A model generated the notes under the pieces. It did no database searches. It saw only the letters and a program-made list of their open reading frames with translations, and was not told the DNA's origin. Both the position numbers and the translations under genes were made by a program. A stretch of 64,000 nucleotides of DNA, taken from NCBI RefSeq assembly GCF_052118625.1, contig NZ_JBQKGW010000006.1, positions 1-64,000 of the forward strand, given 5' to 3'. Of this stretch, positions 33,172-42,264 are shown piece after piece. How positions within the stretch are numbered: position 1 is the stretch's first letter; the number at the start of each line of letters is the position of its first letter. This DNA comes from Porcincola sp945869225 (GTDB lineage: Bacteria > Bacillota > Clostridia > Lachnospirales > Lachnospiraceae).

Positions 33172-34029
33172 TCAGAACAGTTTTTCGACAACCGCCTTTG
33201 ATGTTCTGCGGTTGTTTTCGGCCGATTCCTTTCGCGTCTTCTGATAATAGGCCTGAAACAGAATATCGATGATGTGGAGCTGGCTCATCTTTGCCCCCAT
33301 GGAACCGCCCTCCAGCGGTCCTTCATTGGACCCGCAGATCAGTACAACATCCGCGTACTCCGTGAGCGGAGACTTCAGAAAACGGGTAATCACAATGATC
33401 CTCGCCCCGGCCGCCTTTGCGATCTTCGCAACATAGACATTATCCTTCGTCGCTCCCGAGTAGGATATGAAAAACAGCAGGTCTTCTGCATCTGCCATGG
33501 ATGCCGCCATGGCCTGCATGTGCGGATCCGTGATGGTGCGCACCTTCGGTGTGATCCGAAGAAACTTGTTGCGCGCCTCCTCCGCCGCAAGCAGACTGTC
33601 ACCGATCCCGAAGAACTGGACACTGCGGGACCGGATCATCAGATCTACCGCCGCATTGACTGTCTCCGGACGCAGCAGCGCATTCGTCTCCCGGATGGCA
33701 TTGATGTGAGTCTGCAGAATGTCCGCAAACATCTGCCCCGTCGCAACCTTGCCGCTCCCGTCAGCGGCGCCTTCATCGGACTCCGGCTCTTCCGGCATCG
33801 TGCTCAGAGACAGCTTCATCTTGAATTCCTGATATCCCTTCGCTCCGACCTTCCGGCAGAACCGGTGGATGCTCGCCTCCGCGACACCGCATTCCTCCGC
33901 GAGCTCTGTAATCGACATGAACAGGACACCGCCCGGCTTTTTCAGAATGTAGTCGGCAATCTTTCGCTCCGTCTTCGTGTACTGGTTGTATGAAAGGCTG
34001 ATCTCCGTCAGCAGACTGGATCCTTGCAT
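33172..34029 (-). CDS. RpiR family transcriptional regulator (NanR-like)
   Basis: A 285-residue protein. The N-terminal RpiR HTH (residues 1-77, SYNQYTKTERKIADYILKKP...MSITELAEECGVAEASIHRFCRKVG) and the C-terminal SIS sugar-phosphate domain (QFFGIGDSLLAAEEARNKF, FISYSGATKDNVYVAKIAK) are complete. SIS domains in this family bind phosphosugars such as ManNAc-6-P or GlcN-6-P. It is the natural controller of the operon that starts 237 bases downstream. The start at 34029 follows GAGGAAG; 45 residues further upstream are open but Arg/Lys-rich with no family match. Confidence 0.9.
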   Translation of the reverse strand: MQGSSLLTEISLSYNQYTKTERKIADYILKKPGGVLFMSITELAEECGVAEASIHRFCRKVGAKGYQEFKMKLSLSTMPEEPESDEGAADGSGKVATGQMFADILQTHINAIRETNALLRPETVNAAVDLMIRSRSVQFFGIGDSLLAAEEARNKFLRITPKVRTITDPHMQAMAASMADAEDLLFFISYSGATKDNVYVAKIAKAAGARIIVITRFLKSPLTEYADVVLICGSNEGPLEGGSMGAKMSQLHIIDILFQAYYQKTRKESAENNRRTSKAVVEKLF

Positions 34030-34179
34030 ATGGTTCTTCCTCGTGGCAGCTTTTCCTTCATCCGGCCAGTCTGCCTCATCCGTCATCTGTCGGATCAGCT
34101 TCCGGCGCCCTTGCCGGATGAAAACTTCATTCTCAGTATAGCACCTTTTTGCGCTGGCCCGCACCAGAGCGGTTTCCTG

Positions 34180-34932
34180 TCAGCCTGCCGCCATCACCAC
34201 ACTGCGGATATACTTCTTTACCGCCTTTGACGCATACCTGCTGTAATGCTTGAGATCATACCCGCCCCGTTTTTTCTGAAACCCTCTTCCATCCTTGCGC
34301 GGCTGATCAAGACCTCTTCTCTCCAGATACTCTCCCGCGTCAATGTATATGTCCGGAAAGTTCTTCTTCAGCGCACGGTTCATATAATGCATATTTCCTC
34401 TTGAATAGGGCTTCCGATCGGCAGCCGGAAATATGCTTGCCACATAGAACTGGCGGTCCGGATAGGCGCGCATCCATTTCTGATACTCCTTCACGACTCT
34501 CTTCGCGTTGCTCGAAACCCGCGAGCAGCCATTACAGCCAAAGTTCAGAACGATCTTTGCATTCGGATAGGTTTTCAGCGCATCGCGGAGGTACTTTCCA
34601 AGCTGTCCGCATCGGCTATAATTCTTGTTATATCGAAGTTCACCGATTGATGCTCCGTCGCGATAAATCAGTCCGTCCCGCTTGTCCTTCACATGGTGGA
34701 GATCATAAAACCATGTCCTGGAATCTCCGACATACAGGATAATATCCCTTCGTTTTCTGTCAACCGACGGCCTCCTGTACGCCGGTTTCTTGGAATCTGC
34801 CTCAGCAATCCCTGAAAAAAGAAGACAGACAGCCATCAGTACAGCGGCGCACAGAACCGGCCGCAGCGTGGAAAGCCTGCCCCCGGATGTCCTTTTCTGT
34901 TTCATCACGCACCTGTTTCCTTCCGTCTTCAT
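34180..34932 (-). CDS. Secreted SGNH-like hydrolase
   Basis: A 250-residue exported protein. A signal peptide with a basic N-region and a hydrophobic core ends near FSGIAEA. IILYVGDSRTWF carries the GDS of SGNH block I, KIVLNFGCNGCSR sits where block III is expected, and the C-terminus has a conserved-looking HY. The basic composition (pI clearly high) suggests that it acts at the cell wall. The substrate is unknown; relatives modify glycans or lipids. The start may be 34932 or 34905 (AGGTG 4 bases before the second). Transcribed in the same direction as rpiR but upstream of it. Confidence 0.6.
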   Translation of the reverse strand: MKTEGNRCVMKQKRTSGGRLSTLRPVLCAAVLMAVCLLFSGIAEADSKKPAYRRPSVDRKRRDIILYVGDSRTWFYDLHHVKDKRDGLIYRDGASIGELRYNKNYSRCGQLGKYLRDALKTYPNAKIVLNFGCNGCSRVSSNAKRVVKEYQKWMRAYPDRQFYVASIFPAADRKPYSRGNMHYMNRALKKNFPDIYIDAGEYLERRGLDQPRKDGRGFQKKRGGYDLKHYSRYASKAVKKYIRSVVMAAG

Positions 34933-35050
34933 CCCGCGCTTTCCTGCCTCCTGTCCTTTTCCCTGCTTACCGGCTATTATGCAGATGCTTCTTAAGCAGC
35001 CTCAATCCTGCCACGCAGCCCGCCGGCCGTCAAGTCATACATACTGTCTG

Positions 35051-35878
35051 TCAGTCATCCCGCCCAGCCGCACATTCCCCAGACGACTGTGCATCCGCCT
35101 CCATTTCCCGGAGGAACGCCTTCACAGCGTCTGTGACAACCTCCAGGTGACGGTCATAGCAGTGATCATCGCCCGGCACTGGCACCAGTCTGGCATGATG
35201 GTAACGTCTGGCCGCATCCTCGGCATACCCGTATGGAACTGTCTCGTCCTCCGTCCCGTGGATGATCAGCACCGGTTTCCGGAACCCATCGATTGCCTGC
35301 TCGATCGGAAGTACTCTTCCAGTTCGAACATAATTGCCTGTCACATACTTTCCCTCTGTGATCTTCACCCGATCCGGAATGAGCGCCGGATCGAACTTCT
35401 CCGCAAAGACCTCCCCCTTCCGGCAGGCATCCCGGATCATGATCGCCGGCGAAAGCGGTATGATCGCCTTCAGCTGATCTTCTTTGAGCGCCGCGGCAAG
35501 CATCACCGCAAGCCCGCCCTGCGAATGGCCGGTCAGATACAGACTGCCGGCAAACGGAAGGCTCCGGGCATAGTCGATGATGTATAAAAGCTCTCCAACC
35601 CACTCCAGCAGGTTATGGTTCAAAAAATCTCCATCCGTCTTCCCGTGGCCGTACAGCTCCACCCGGAGCGCCGCGGCATCTGTCTGCAGAACAGCCTGCG
35701 CCACCGCAGCAATATGGCGTTCCTCCATGTGACCCGTCAGGCCGTGAACGACAATCACCAGCGGAAGCCGCTCAGCTCCTGGCTGCATCATCTTTTCGAC
35801 CGTCCGATCACCCGGAATCGCCAGCTTCGCGTGGATCCGGAACCCATCCTTGTCAATGTAGAATTCTTTTTCGTCCAT
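35051..35878 (-). CDS. Alpha/beta hydrolase, acyl-esterase type
   Basis: A 275-residue serine hydrolase: oxyanion segment LVIVVHGLTGHMEERH, nucleophile elbow LTGHSQGGLA, Asp in IIHGTEDETVPY and His in PGDDHCYDRH. The closest general resemblance is to cinnamoyl/feruloyl esterase-like enzymes of gut Firmicutes, with an inserted lid rich in aromatic residues. The start at 35878 follows GGGGGG at 6 bases; a longer in-frame ORF to 36172 overlaps the symporter gene and is rejected. It begins 15 bases after the symporter stop, so they share a transcript. Confidence 0.85.
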   Translation of the reverse strand: MDEKEFYIDKDGFRIHAKLAIPGDRTVEKMMQPGAERLPLVIVVHGLTGHMEERHIAAVAQAVLQTDAAALRVELYGHGKTDGDFLNHNLLEWVGELLYIIDYARSLPFAGSLYLTGHSQGGLAVMLAAALKEDQLKAIIPLSPAIMIRDACRKGEVFAEKFDPALIPDRVKITEGKYVTGNYVRTGRVLPIEQAIDGFRKPVLIIHGTEDETVPYGYAEDAARRYHHARLVPVPGDDHCYDRHLEVVTDAVKAFLREMEADAQSSGECAAGRDD

Positions 35879-35892
35879 GATCATCCCCCCGT

Positions 35893-37254
35893 TCACACCA
35901 GTCCCATCACAAATACAATTCCGAACAGCACCGGCAGAATCCAGGTCAGATAGAAGCACATCCAGCCCCGGACCTTCAGCCCCTTCCCGGTATTCGCCTC
36001 CGCCATAAACGACTTCCAGCCCCAGCCGGCCTTCCTTGTGCAGAAGATACAGAACGTCAGCGAGCCAAGCGGCAGCACCAGGTTCGAGACGATGAAATCC
36101 TCCAGGTCCATGAAGGTCGAGCTGCCGCCCATCGGGTGCACACCCGCAAGCAGATTCGGTCCGAAGGCACATGGCGTCGCCAGCAGAAGCATCAGTGCCC
36201 CGTTCAGAAGGCAGGCCTTCTTCCTGCTGAAGCCCGTGAGATCCATGAACATCGCAATGATGTTCTCAAATACCCCGATCACGGTCGAGAACGCCGCAAA
36301 TGTCATGAAGACAAAGAACAATGCTCCCCAGAGGCGTCCCATCGCCATATGGTTGAAGATATTCGGCAGCGTCTTGAAGATCAGTGCCGGTCCTGAGTCC
36401 GGGCGTACACCGTACGCAAAGCAGGCCGGAAAAATGATCAGACCGGAGGTAAATGCCACAAAAGTGTCCAGTGCCGCGACATTGACGGACTCCCCCAGAA
36501 GTGCATGGTCCTTCCCGATATAGCTTCCGAAGATCGCCATTCCGCCCATGCCGATCGACAGCGTGAAGAACGCCTGATTCATCGCATTCTGGATCACATT
36601 CCAGATACCGGCACGGTGGATTTCCGCCATGTTCGGCGTCAGGTAAAACAGCAGTCCTTCCTGTCCTCCCCGCATAAAGATGGAATGAACTGCCAGCACA
36701 ACCATGATGAGCAGAAGCGCGATCATCATTCCCTTCGTAATCTTCTCCACCCCTTTCTGGAGTCCGAGGCTCAGGATGAAGAATCCGATGATGACCGAGA
36801 CCGCCATAAATCCCCACTGCCTCAGAGGGCTTGCCATCATCTGATCAAACTGTTCCGACACGCCCTCGGTATCGAGCCCCTCGAACGTCCCCGCCGCCGT
36901 CGCGAAGAAGTACTGCAGCATCCATCCGCAGACGACCGTATAAAACATCATCAGAATATAATTGCCCGCAAATGCAGCATACCCGTGGATGTGCCACTTG
37001 CTGCCCTTCGGCTCCAGAACCCTGTACATCTTCACCGGACTCTTCTGTGCCGCCCGTCCCATCGCGAACTCCATCGTCATCACCGGCACCCCCATCAGAA
37101 GCAGGAATACCAGATAAATCAGGACGAATGCACCTCCGCCGTACTGCCCGACCAGCCACGGAAACTTCCATACATTCCCGATCCCGATGGCGCAGCCCGC
37201 CGACAGCAGAATGAAGCCCAGCCGGCTTCCAAGATGTTCTCTTTGATTCTCCAT
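35893..37254 (-). CDS. Sodium-dependent transporter (NSS/SNF family)
   Basis: A 453-residue membrane protein with about 11 hydrophobic segments. TM1 has the broken-helix Na+ and substrate motif LLSAGCAIGIGNVWKFPWL, and TM6 has the FTLSIGMGGMAIFGSYIG unwound region. Bacterial members (LeuT, MhsT, TnaT types) import amino acids such as Trp, Tyr or branched-chain ones. The short 11-12 TM bacterial form is seen here. Start: MENQREHLG at 37254; GAGGAG lies 12 bases upstream, which is far, and an ATG at 37275 is an alternative. Confidence 0.88.
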   Translation of the reverse strand: MENQREHLGSRLGFILLSAGCAIGIGNVWKFPWLVGQYGGGAFVLIYLVFLLLMGVPVMTMEFAMGRAAQKSPVKMYRVLEPKGSKWHIHGYAAFAGNYILMMFYTVVCGWMLQYFFATAAGTFEGLDTEGVSEQFDQMMASPLRQWGFMAVSVIIGFFILSLGLQKGVEKITKGMMIALLLIMVVLAVHSIFMRGGQEGLLFYLTPNMAEIHRAGIWNVIQNAMNQAFFTLSIGMGGMAIFGSYIGKDHALLGESVNVAALDTFVAFTSGLIIFPACFAYGVRPDSGPALIFKTLPNIFNHMAMGRLWGALFFVFMTFAAFSTVIGVFENIIAMFMDLTGFSRKKACLLNGALMLLLATPCAFGPNLLAGVHPMGGSSTFMDLEDFIVSNLVLPLGSLTFCIFCTRKAGWGWKSFMAEANTGKGLKVRGWMCFYLTWILPVLFGIVFVMGLV

Positions 37255-37382
37255 GATGTCAATACGCTCCTCAAGCATAATATACAAGAAATGATTCCCG
37301 GTAATTGTCAGATTGGTCAATTATACAACAGTTTTTCATTCTTGTCCCGGAACCATCAGCCGAACCGTGAAATACATGGTAT

Positions 37383-37442
37383 GAAACGGTACGAAATCCA
37401 CGGATCAGAAACGGTTGAAATCCGTACCCATGAGGGTATGAT
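37383..37442 (+). promoter_or_regulatory. Promoter of the FliB-like gene with a direct repeat
   Basis: TTGAAA (37415-37420) and TATGAT (37437-37442) are 16 bases apart. GAAACGGTAC-GAAATCC (37383-37399) is repeated as GAAACGGTT-GAAATCC (37408-37423), the second copy covering the -35. Two direct repeats about 25 bases apart, on one face of the helix, would suit an activator or repressor dimer. Confidence 0.5.
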
Positions 37443-37475
37443 AATATAAAATCAGACGGCTGAGGAGACAATACC

Positions 37476-38603
37476 ATGACCTACGATTACCCTTCATACT
37501 ACAGCCAGTTTCACTGCATCGGCGGAAGCTGCCCCGACAGCTGCTGCATTGGCTGGGAAGTAGACATCGACGAAGAGACCTACAACTACTACAAGTCCCT
37601 GAAAGGTCCCTTCGGAGACAGACTTCGCGCCCACATCAAGGAGGACGGAGCCGATCGGTATTTCCCCCTGTGTGAAGGCGGCCGATGCCCATTTCTGAAC
37701 CGGGAGAACCTCTGCGACATCATCACGCAGCTTGGAGAGGAGAGCCTTGCACAGGTCTGCATGGAATATCCGAGATATTTTCTCGAGAAGGGCGATTATG
37801 AGCAGATCGACCTGTCCCTGTCCTGTATGGAGCTGGGGCGGATCTTCTTTGAAGACCCCGACCCCATCGAATATATCCGCGAAGAAATGCCCGACGCGGA
37901 TGCAGACGCAAATCCCATACCGGATACGGCGCTGAATGGCCGTCTGGTACACGTCCTCGACATCCGGGACGACTGCATCGCCATCCTGGAAGACAGAAGC
38001 CGCACACTGGCTGATCGTTTTCTCGAAGTTCTGCATCTGTACGGTCCGGGATCCTGTCACAATGAAAGCCCGGGCATGCAGACCAGCCCGAATCATACAG
38101 ACTGCGCCGGAGATCAGGCGGACGGTATCCGGCTGACGCGTCTCCCGGCACTGTTTGAGCAGATGTCCCGGCTGGAAGTTCTGGACAGCCGATGGACAGA
38201 CCTGCTCACCGAGATGAGACTGCAGTTCTCTGAATATCCGGATGGCTCGCTTCCGGATGTCACGATTGCGGAATTCGTCAGGCAGCCTCTCCTGTGGCAG
38301 GAGCTGTCGCAATGTGCCCGCGGAAAGCTGGCGGTCTGGTTTGAGAAGCTCGGCTGCTATTTCTGCTTCCGCTACATCACCGACTCCTGCTTCCAGCCAG
38401 CCCGGCACACAGGCGCCGGAATAACTGCCCCGGCCATCCATTTTTGTGCAAAATCCGTCTGCTTTCTGTATCTGATGTGCATCTCCAGATACCTCAAAAG
38501 CGGAAAGCACTTCGGAATCCAGGACATGATCGACCTCGCCCACCTCTATTCAAGAGAAGTCGAGCACAGCGACGAGAATGTTGAATATCTGAAAAACTGC
38601 TGA
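37476..38603 (+). CDS. FliB family (flagellin lysine-N-methylase-like) protein
   Basis: A 375-residue protein with the family's cysteine pattern: FHCIGGSCPDSCCIGWEVDID at residues 13-33, CEGGRCPFLNRENLCDI near 70-85, and QVCMEYPRYF near 92-100. FliB methylates surface lysines of flagellin in Salmonella, and its cysteines suggest a metal or Fe-S cofactor. Many gut Clostridia carry several copies without a link to flagella, and there are no flagellar genes in this window, so another protein may be the target. GAGGAG precedes the ATG. It is transcribed alone. Confidence 0.82.
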   Translation: MTYDYPSYYSQFHCIGGSCPDSCCIGWEVDIDEETYNYYKSLKGPFGDRLRAHIKEDGADRYFPLCEGGRCPFLNRENLCDIITQLGEESLAQVCMEYPRYFLEKGDYEQIDLSLSCMELGRIFFEDPDPIEYIREEMPDADADANPIPDTALNGRLVHVLDIRDDCIAILEDRSRTLADRFLEVLHLYGPGSCHNESPGMQTSPNHTDCAGDQADGIRLTRLPALFEQMSRLEVLDSRWTDLLTEMRLQFSEYPDGSLPDVTIAEFVRQPLLWQELSQCARGKLAVWFEKLGCYFCFRYITDSCFQPARHTGAGITAPAIHFCAKSVCFLYLMCISRYLKSGKHFGIQDMIDLAHLYSREVEHSDENVEYLKNC

Positions 38604-38629
38604 ATCACTCGATGATGAGCGGTCGAAAA

Positions 38630-38654
38630 AAGGAGTGGCAATATGCCACTCCTT
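38630..38654. terminator. Terminator between fliB-like gene and rbr
   Basis: AAGGAGTGGCA (38630-38640) pairs with TGCCACTCCTT (38644-38654), loop ATA. On the minus strand TTTTTTC follows, so it ends the perR-rbr transcript; on the plus strand it follows the fliB-like gene. Confidence 0.85.
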
Positions 38655-38696
38655 CCCGTTTCATCCTGTTCTGTTCAGCCGATGACTCTGAATGTC

Positions 38697-39239
38697 TCAG
38701 CCAAAATATCTCTTCAGCAGTCCAGCGAATGCACGGCCATGTCTTGCCTCATCGCGTGCCATCTCATGGACAGTGTCATGGATTGCGTCAAGGTTCAGTG
38801 CCTTTGCTCTCTTCGCCAGATCCGTCTTGCCTGCGGTAGCGCCGTTCTCAGCATCCACTCTCAGCTGAAGGTTCTTCTTCGTGGAATCCGTGACAACCTC
38901 ACCGAGCAGCTCAGCGAATCTGGATGCATGGTCAGCTTCCTCAAACGCTGCCTGACGATAGTACAGGCCGATCTCCGGATAGCCCTCGCGCATCGCGACA
39001 CGGCTCATTGCAAGGTACATGCCGACCTCAGAGCACTCGCCATTGAAGTTCGCGCGAAGATCTTCCTTGATGTCATCCGGTACATCAGAAGCAACACCGA
39101 CAACATGCTCAGCTGCCCATGTCATCTCCTCTTCCTGCTTTCTGAACTTGGAAGCCGGAGCGCCGCAGACCGGGCACTTCTCCGGTGCAGTCTCACCCTC
39201 ATAAACATAACCACAAACATTGCATACCCACTTTGCCAT
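38697..39239 (-). CDS. rbr: Reverse rubrerythrin (N-terminal rubredoxin domain)
   Basis: A 180-residue cytoplasmic protein. Residues 1-40 form the rubredoxin Fe centre (WVCNVCGYVYEG...CPVCGAPASKF), and the rest forms the four-helix diiron domain with FNGECSEVGMYLAMSRVA, YYRQAAFEEADHASRFAE and HEMARDEARHGRAF. Usual rubrerythrins have the rubredoxin part at the C-terminus; this reversed order is typical of the H2O2/O2-reducing reverse rubrerythrins of Clostridium, which are strongly repressed by PerR. perR is directly upstream. Strong protection against peroxide is the likely role. Confidence 0.93.
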   Translation of the reverse strand: MAKWVCNVCGYVYEGETAPEKCPVCGAPASKFRKQEEEMTWAAEHVVGVASDVPDDIKEDLRANFNGECSEVGMYLAMSRVAMREGYPEIGLYYRQAAFEEADHASRFAELLGEVVTDSTKKNLQLRVDAENGATAGKTDLAKRAKALNLDAIHDTVHEMARDEARHGRAFAGLLKRYFG

Positions 39240-39278
39240 AATTCGAAATCCTCCTTATCATTCACTGTTTGCCCCGGT

Positions 39279-39749
39279 TCATGCCGGGAAGTCAACCTCT
39301 GTTTCCTGAATTGCTGTCTTCCTGCCGGATGCCGCCGGTGAGCTGAGTTCTTCCTTTTCTTCTTTCTTCAGGCACTCACTGCAGACCCCGTAGAACAGGA
39401 TGCTGCAATCCTCAATCTGCCCGTCAAACTGGTCTGCTGCCAGCAGCTTGATCTTGCCGCAGTCGATAAAGTCATTCATATCCAATACATTGCCGCAGCT
39501 TCTGCAGATGAAATGATTGTGCGGGTGCGTGTCACCGTCGTAGTGTTCCGCCCCTGTTCCTGTCGTGATCTTCTTGGCTTCCCCAAGCTCAACCAGCAGC
39601 GACAGATTCCGGTAAACCGTCCCGAGGCTGATATTCGGATAAACGTTCCGGATATCCTTGTAGATCATGTCTGCCGTCGGGTGATCTTTCCGGTGCCGAA
39701 GATTCTCGGCGATCGCGTCTCTCTGACGACTATGCTTCAGCCCTGCCAT
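39279..39749 (-). CDS. perR: Fur family peroxide-responsive regulator (PerR)
   Basis: A 156-residue regulator. The N-terminal winged helix (SRQRDAIAENLRHRKDHPTADMIYKDI...GTVYRNLSLLVE), the metal region HYDGDTHPHNHFICRSCGNVLDMND and the second CxxC (GVCSECLKKEE) form the structural Zn site and the sensing site. The C-terminus (about 25 residues after the second CxxC) is longer than usual and rich in Ser/Glu. Sharing a transcript with reverse rubrerythrin supports PerR over Fur or Zur. It probably represses its own operon through the site at 39785-39802. Confidence 0.9.
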   Translation of the reverse strand: MAGLKHSRQRDAIAENLRHRKDHPTADMIYKDIRNVYPNISLGTVYRNLSLLVELGEAKKITTGTGAEHYDGDTHPHNHFICRSCGNVLDMNDFIDCGKIKLLAADQFDGQIEDCSILFYGVCSECLKKEEKEELSSPAASGRKTAIQETEVDFPA

Positions 39750-39784
39750 ATGTCACATCCTTTCCTTCCGTAACGATCGTCCTT

Positions 39785-39844
39785 ATAATCAGGAATCATT
39801 ATCGTTACTGAAGCTAATATAGCCCTCTCTAAAGCGTTTGTCAA
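39785..39844 (-). promoter_or_regulatory. Promoter and PerR-like operator of perR-rbr
   Basis: On the minus strand TTGACA (39839-39844) and TATATT (39816-39821), 17 bases apart. Downstream, ATAATGA-TTCC-TGATTAT (39785-39802) resembles a PerR/Fur box with one mismatched pair. It is enclosed in a perfect 8-bp repeat, GTAACGAT (39770-39777) / ATCGTTAC (39801-39808). Confidence 0.7.
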
Positions 39845-39863
39845 CACCTATTTTTGAGAATCT

Positions 39864-42041
39864 CTATCTGATCATATGACCGAACAGGTTATACTGTGCA
39901 AAGACAGGCACAATCACAAGTGACACAGTCGATATGATCTTGATGAAGATATCCAGACATGGTCCGACCGTATCCTTCAGTGGGTCTCCGACCGTATCAC
40001 CGACAACCGCCGCATCATGTGTGGGGGTGTTCTTCGCCGCCCCCCTGACGCCGCCGGTTTCGATGTACTTCTTGCCGTTGTCCCAGGCGCCGCCCGCATT
40101 CCCGCAGTAGATCGCAATCATGATGGCGCTCAGCGTCGCTCCGATGATCAGCCCGCCGACAAACTGCGGTCCGAACAGGAAGCCGCAGGCAACCGGTACA
40201 AGAATCGCGAGAAATGAAGGCAGCTTCATCTCCCCGATCGCCCCTTTGGAGGAGATGCTGATGCAGGTCCGATAGTCCGGCTTCTCGGTTCCGTTCAGGA
40301 TGCCGGGATGCTGTCTGAACTGACGGCGGACTTCATCGACCATCTTTCCAGCCGCCTTCGCGACCGCATCAATCAACATCCCAGAAAACAGGTACGGCAG
40401 TGCAGCGCCCACCACAGCGCCAGCCAGCACCATCGGCTGCATCATGTTTAGAACCAGGTCTGTCCCGGCGTCATTGAATGAGTACAGATAGGAAATCATC
40501 AGCGCCATGGCTGCCAGCGCGCCGGACCCGATCGCGAACCCTTTCCCGATCGCAGCCGTCGTGTTGCCGACAGCGTCCAGCGTGTCCGTAATCCGGCGGA
40601 CATCCGGATCCAGGCCGCTCATTTCCGCGATGCCGCCTGCGTTGTCGGAGATCGGTCCATATGTATCAACCGACACCGTCGCGGTGACGAATGAAAGCAT
40701 GCCCATCGCCGACATGGCGATGCCGTACATCCCGCAGACCGCATAGCTGATCACGATCGCCGCCGCGAGGACGATGCAGGGTGCCATACAGGAACGCATC
40801 CCGAGCGCCATTCCGGATGTGATGGTCAGCGCCGGCCCCTCCTTCGAGGCATTCGCCAGATTCTGCGTCGGCCTGTACGCCGCAGAAGTATAATATTCTG
40901 CCAGCATCCCGATCACAACGCCTGCTGCGATTCCCGCAGCCGAGGCAACCCACGGCGACAGTGCCCCGGCAGAAAATCCCAACGCGGCGCTGAGAACACT
41001 CATATCCTCATTATGGAAAAGAAAGAAAGAGACCAGAAGTCCGAACACGATGGTCGCGCCTGCCGCCACATATGTCGCCCCATTCAGGTCCCGGTGCGGG
41101 TCCGCGGACATCTTTTTCTTGAAAAGCAGGCTTGCGATCCCGATGCAGCAGGAAATGAGCCCCACGGACACGAAGATCAGCGGAAACAGGATGCATTTGT
41201 CCAGCTGCTGCCTGGTCATGCCGGTACCAAGCGCCTCAGACTGCAGAAACATGTGGTAGGCCAGGATAATGCCTGAGCAGATCGCCCCGACATAGCTCTC
41301 GAGCAGGTCGGAGCCAAGCCCTGCGACATCCCCGACATTATCGCCAACATTGTCCGCGATCGTCGCCGGATTACGCGGGTCGTCCTCCGCAATATGCGCC
41401 TCCGTTTTCCCGACAAGATCGGCGCCCATGTCCGCCGCCTTGGTGTAGATGCCGCCACCGACACGGTTGAACATCGCAACGATTGAACAGCCCAGCGCGT
41501 AGCCGGACAGTGTCATGGTAAATGGAATGAACCGAAGTCCCAGAAAGTTGACATAGGAAGCCTCTGTGACATGAAGCTGCCCCATGCCGAGACCGAAGAT
41601 GAGATAGACGAAAAACAGCCCGAGAAGGGCAAACCCGCCGACGCAGAGCCCCATGACGGAGCCGCCACGAAATGCAGCCTTCACGGTCGCGCCAATGTCC
41701 TTTGTCGATCTGGCACGCTCAGACACGCGGACATTGGCATAGGTGGCGATCTTCATGCCGATCAAACCCGCCAGGCTGGACATCGCCGCCCCAATCGCCA
41801 GGGCAGCGCCAGCCTGCCACATCGTAACGATCCCGATCACGGTCGCCACGATGGCAATCACCAGAAACAGGATCTTGTACTCATAGGATATGAACGCAGC
41901 TGCTCCCGTCCGGATGGCAGACGCAATCTCGCGCATCTGCCCGTCTCCCTCCGGCAGCTTCTTCACCCCGAAGAAATTGAACGCCGCAAAACACAAAGCC
42001 AGAACTGACGCAAACAGGACGAGAATCATCAGCAGCTGCAT
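39864..42041 (-). CDS. hppA: K+-dependent membrane-bound pyrophosphatase
   Basis: A 725-residue integral membrane protein with about 16 helices that pumps Na+ or H+ outward at the cost of pyrophosphate. The substrate site KAADMGADLVGKTEA...DDPRNPATIADNVGDNVGD is intact, as is GNTTAAIGKGFAIGS near residue 480. Ala in that motif (rather than Lys) marks the K+-dependent class. Clostridial relatives are often Na+ pumps, but the ion cannot be read here with confidence. The start at 42041 has GGAGG at 7 bases; a GTG two codons upstream would be too close to it. It lies upstream of the perR promoter, on the same strand. Confidence 0.93.
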   Translation of the reverse strand: MQLLMILVLFASVLALCFAAFNFFGVKKLPEGDGQMREIASAIRTGAAAFISYEYKILFLVIAIVATVIGIVTMWQAGAALAIGAAMSSLAGLIGMKIATYANVRVSERARSTKDIGATVKAAFRGGSVMGLCVGGFALLGLFFVYLIFGLGMGQLHVTEASYVNFLGLRFIPFTMTLSGYALGCSIVAMFNRVGGGIYTKAADMGADLVGKTEAHIAEDDPRNPATIADNVGDNVGDVAGLGSDLLESYVGAICSGIILAYHMFLQSEALGTGMTRQQLDKCILFPLIFVSVGLISCCIGIASLLFKKKMSADPHRDLNGATYVAAGATIVFGLLVSFFLFHNEDMSVLSAALGFSAGALSPWVASAAGIAAGVVIGMLAEYYTSAAYRPTQNLANASKEGPALTITSGMALGMRSCMAPCIVLAAAIVISYAVCGMYGIAMSAMGMLSFVTATVSVDTYGPISDNAGGIAEMSGLDPDVRRITDTLDAVGNTTAAIGKGFAIGSGALAAMALMISYLYSFNDAGTDLVLNMMQPMVLAGAVVGAALPYLFSGMLIDAVAKAAGKMVDEVRRQFRQHPGILNGTEKPDYRTCISISSKGAIGEMKLPSFLAILVPVACGFLFGPQFVGGLIIGATLSAIMIAIYCGNAGGAWDNGKKYIETGGVRGAAKNTPTHDAAVVGDTVGDPLKDTVGPCLDIFIKIISTVSLVIVPVFAQYNLFGHMIR

Positions 42042-42204
42042 AAGCACACCTCCGTTCAGTTTTCATATACTGCTTTTCATTCTTCGATCCGGTAACCATT
42101 TCTTTCATTCTAACATCCGCAAATATACGATGCCCTCGAAAAGCTGAACAAAATTTAGTCTGATTTATTATCCATTCTGCTAAATTAAGAGGAGCGCAAA
42201 AAGA

Positions 42205-42240
42205 GCCCGGCAGGCTGCATCACCATGCAGTCTGCCGGGC
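42205..42240 (-). terminator. Terminator of the GH172/ABC operon
   Basis: GCCCGGCAG-G-CTGCAT and ATGCAG-T-CTGCCGGGC (42205-42220 with 42225-42240) form a 16-bp stem with one mismatch. On the minus strand the tail is TCTTTTT. It lies 25 bases after the last gene of the operon. Confidence 0.9.
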
Positions 42241-42264
42241 CCTTTCTTATAATCAGAACGATAA

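Noticed and set aside
35879..36172. 98-residue N-terminal extension of the hydrolase
   Set aside because: It overlaps the end of the symporter gene; the start at 35878 has a good site and a normal length.
36505..37449. 314-residue plus-strand ORF over the sodium symporter
   Set aside because: Antisense shadow: His/Arg-rich composition, no hydrophobic core, no RBS.
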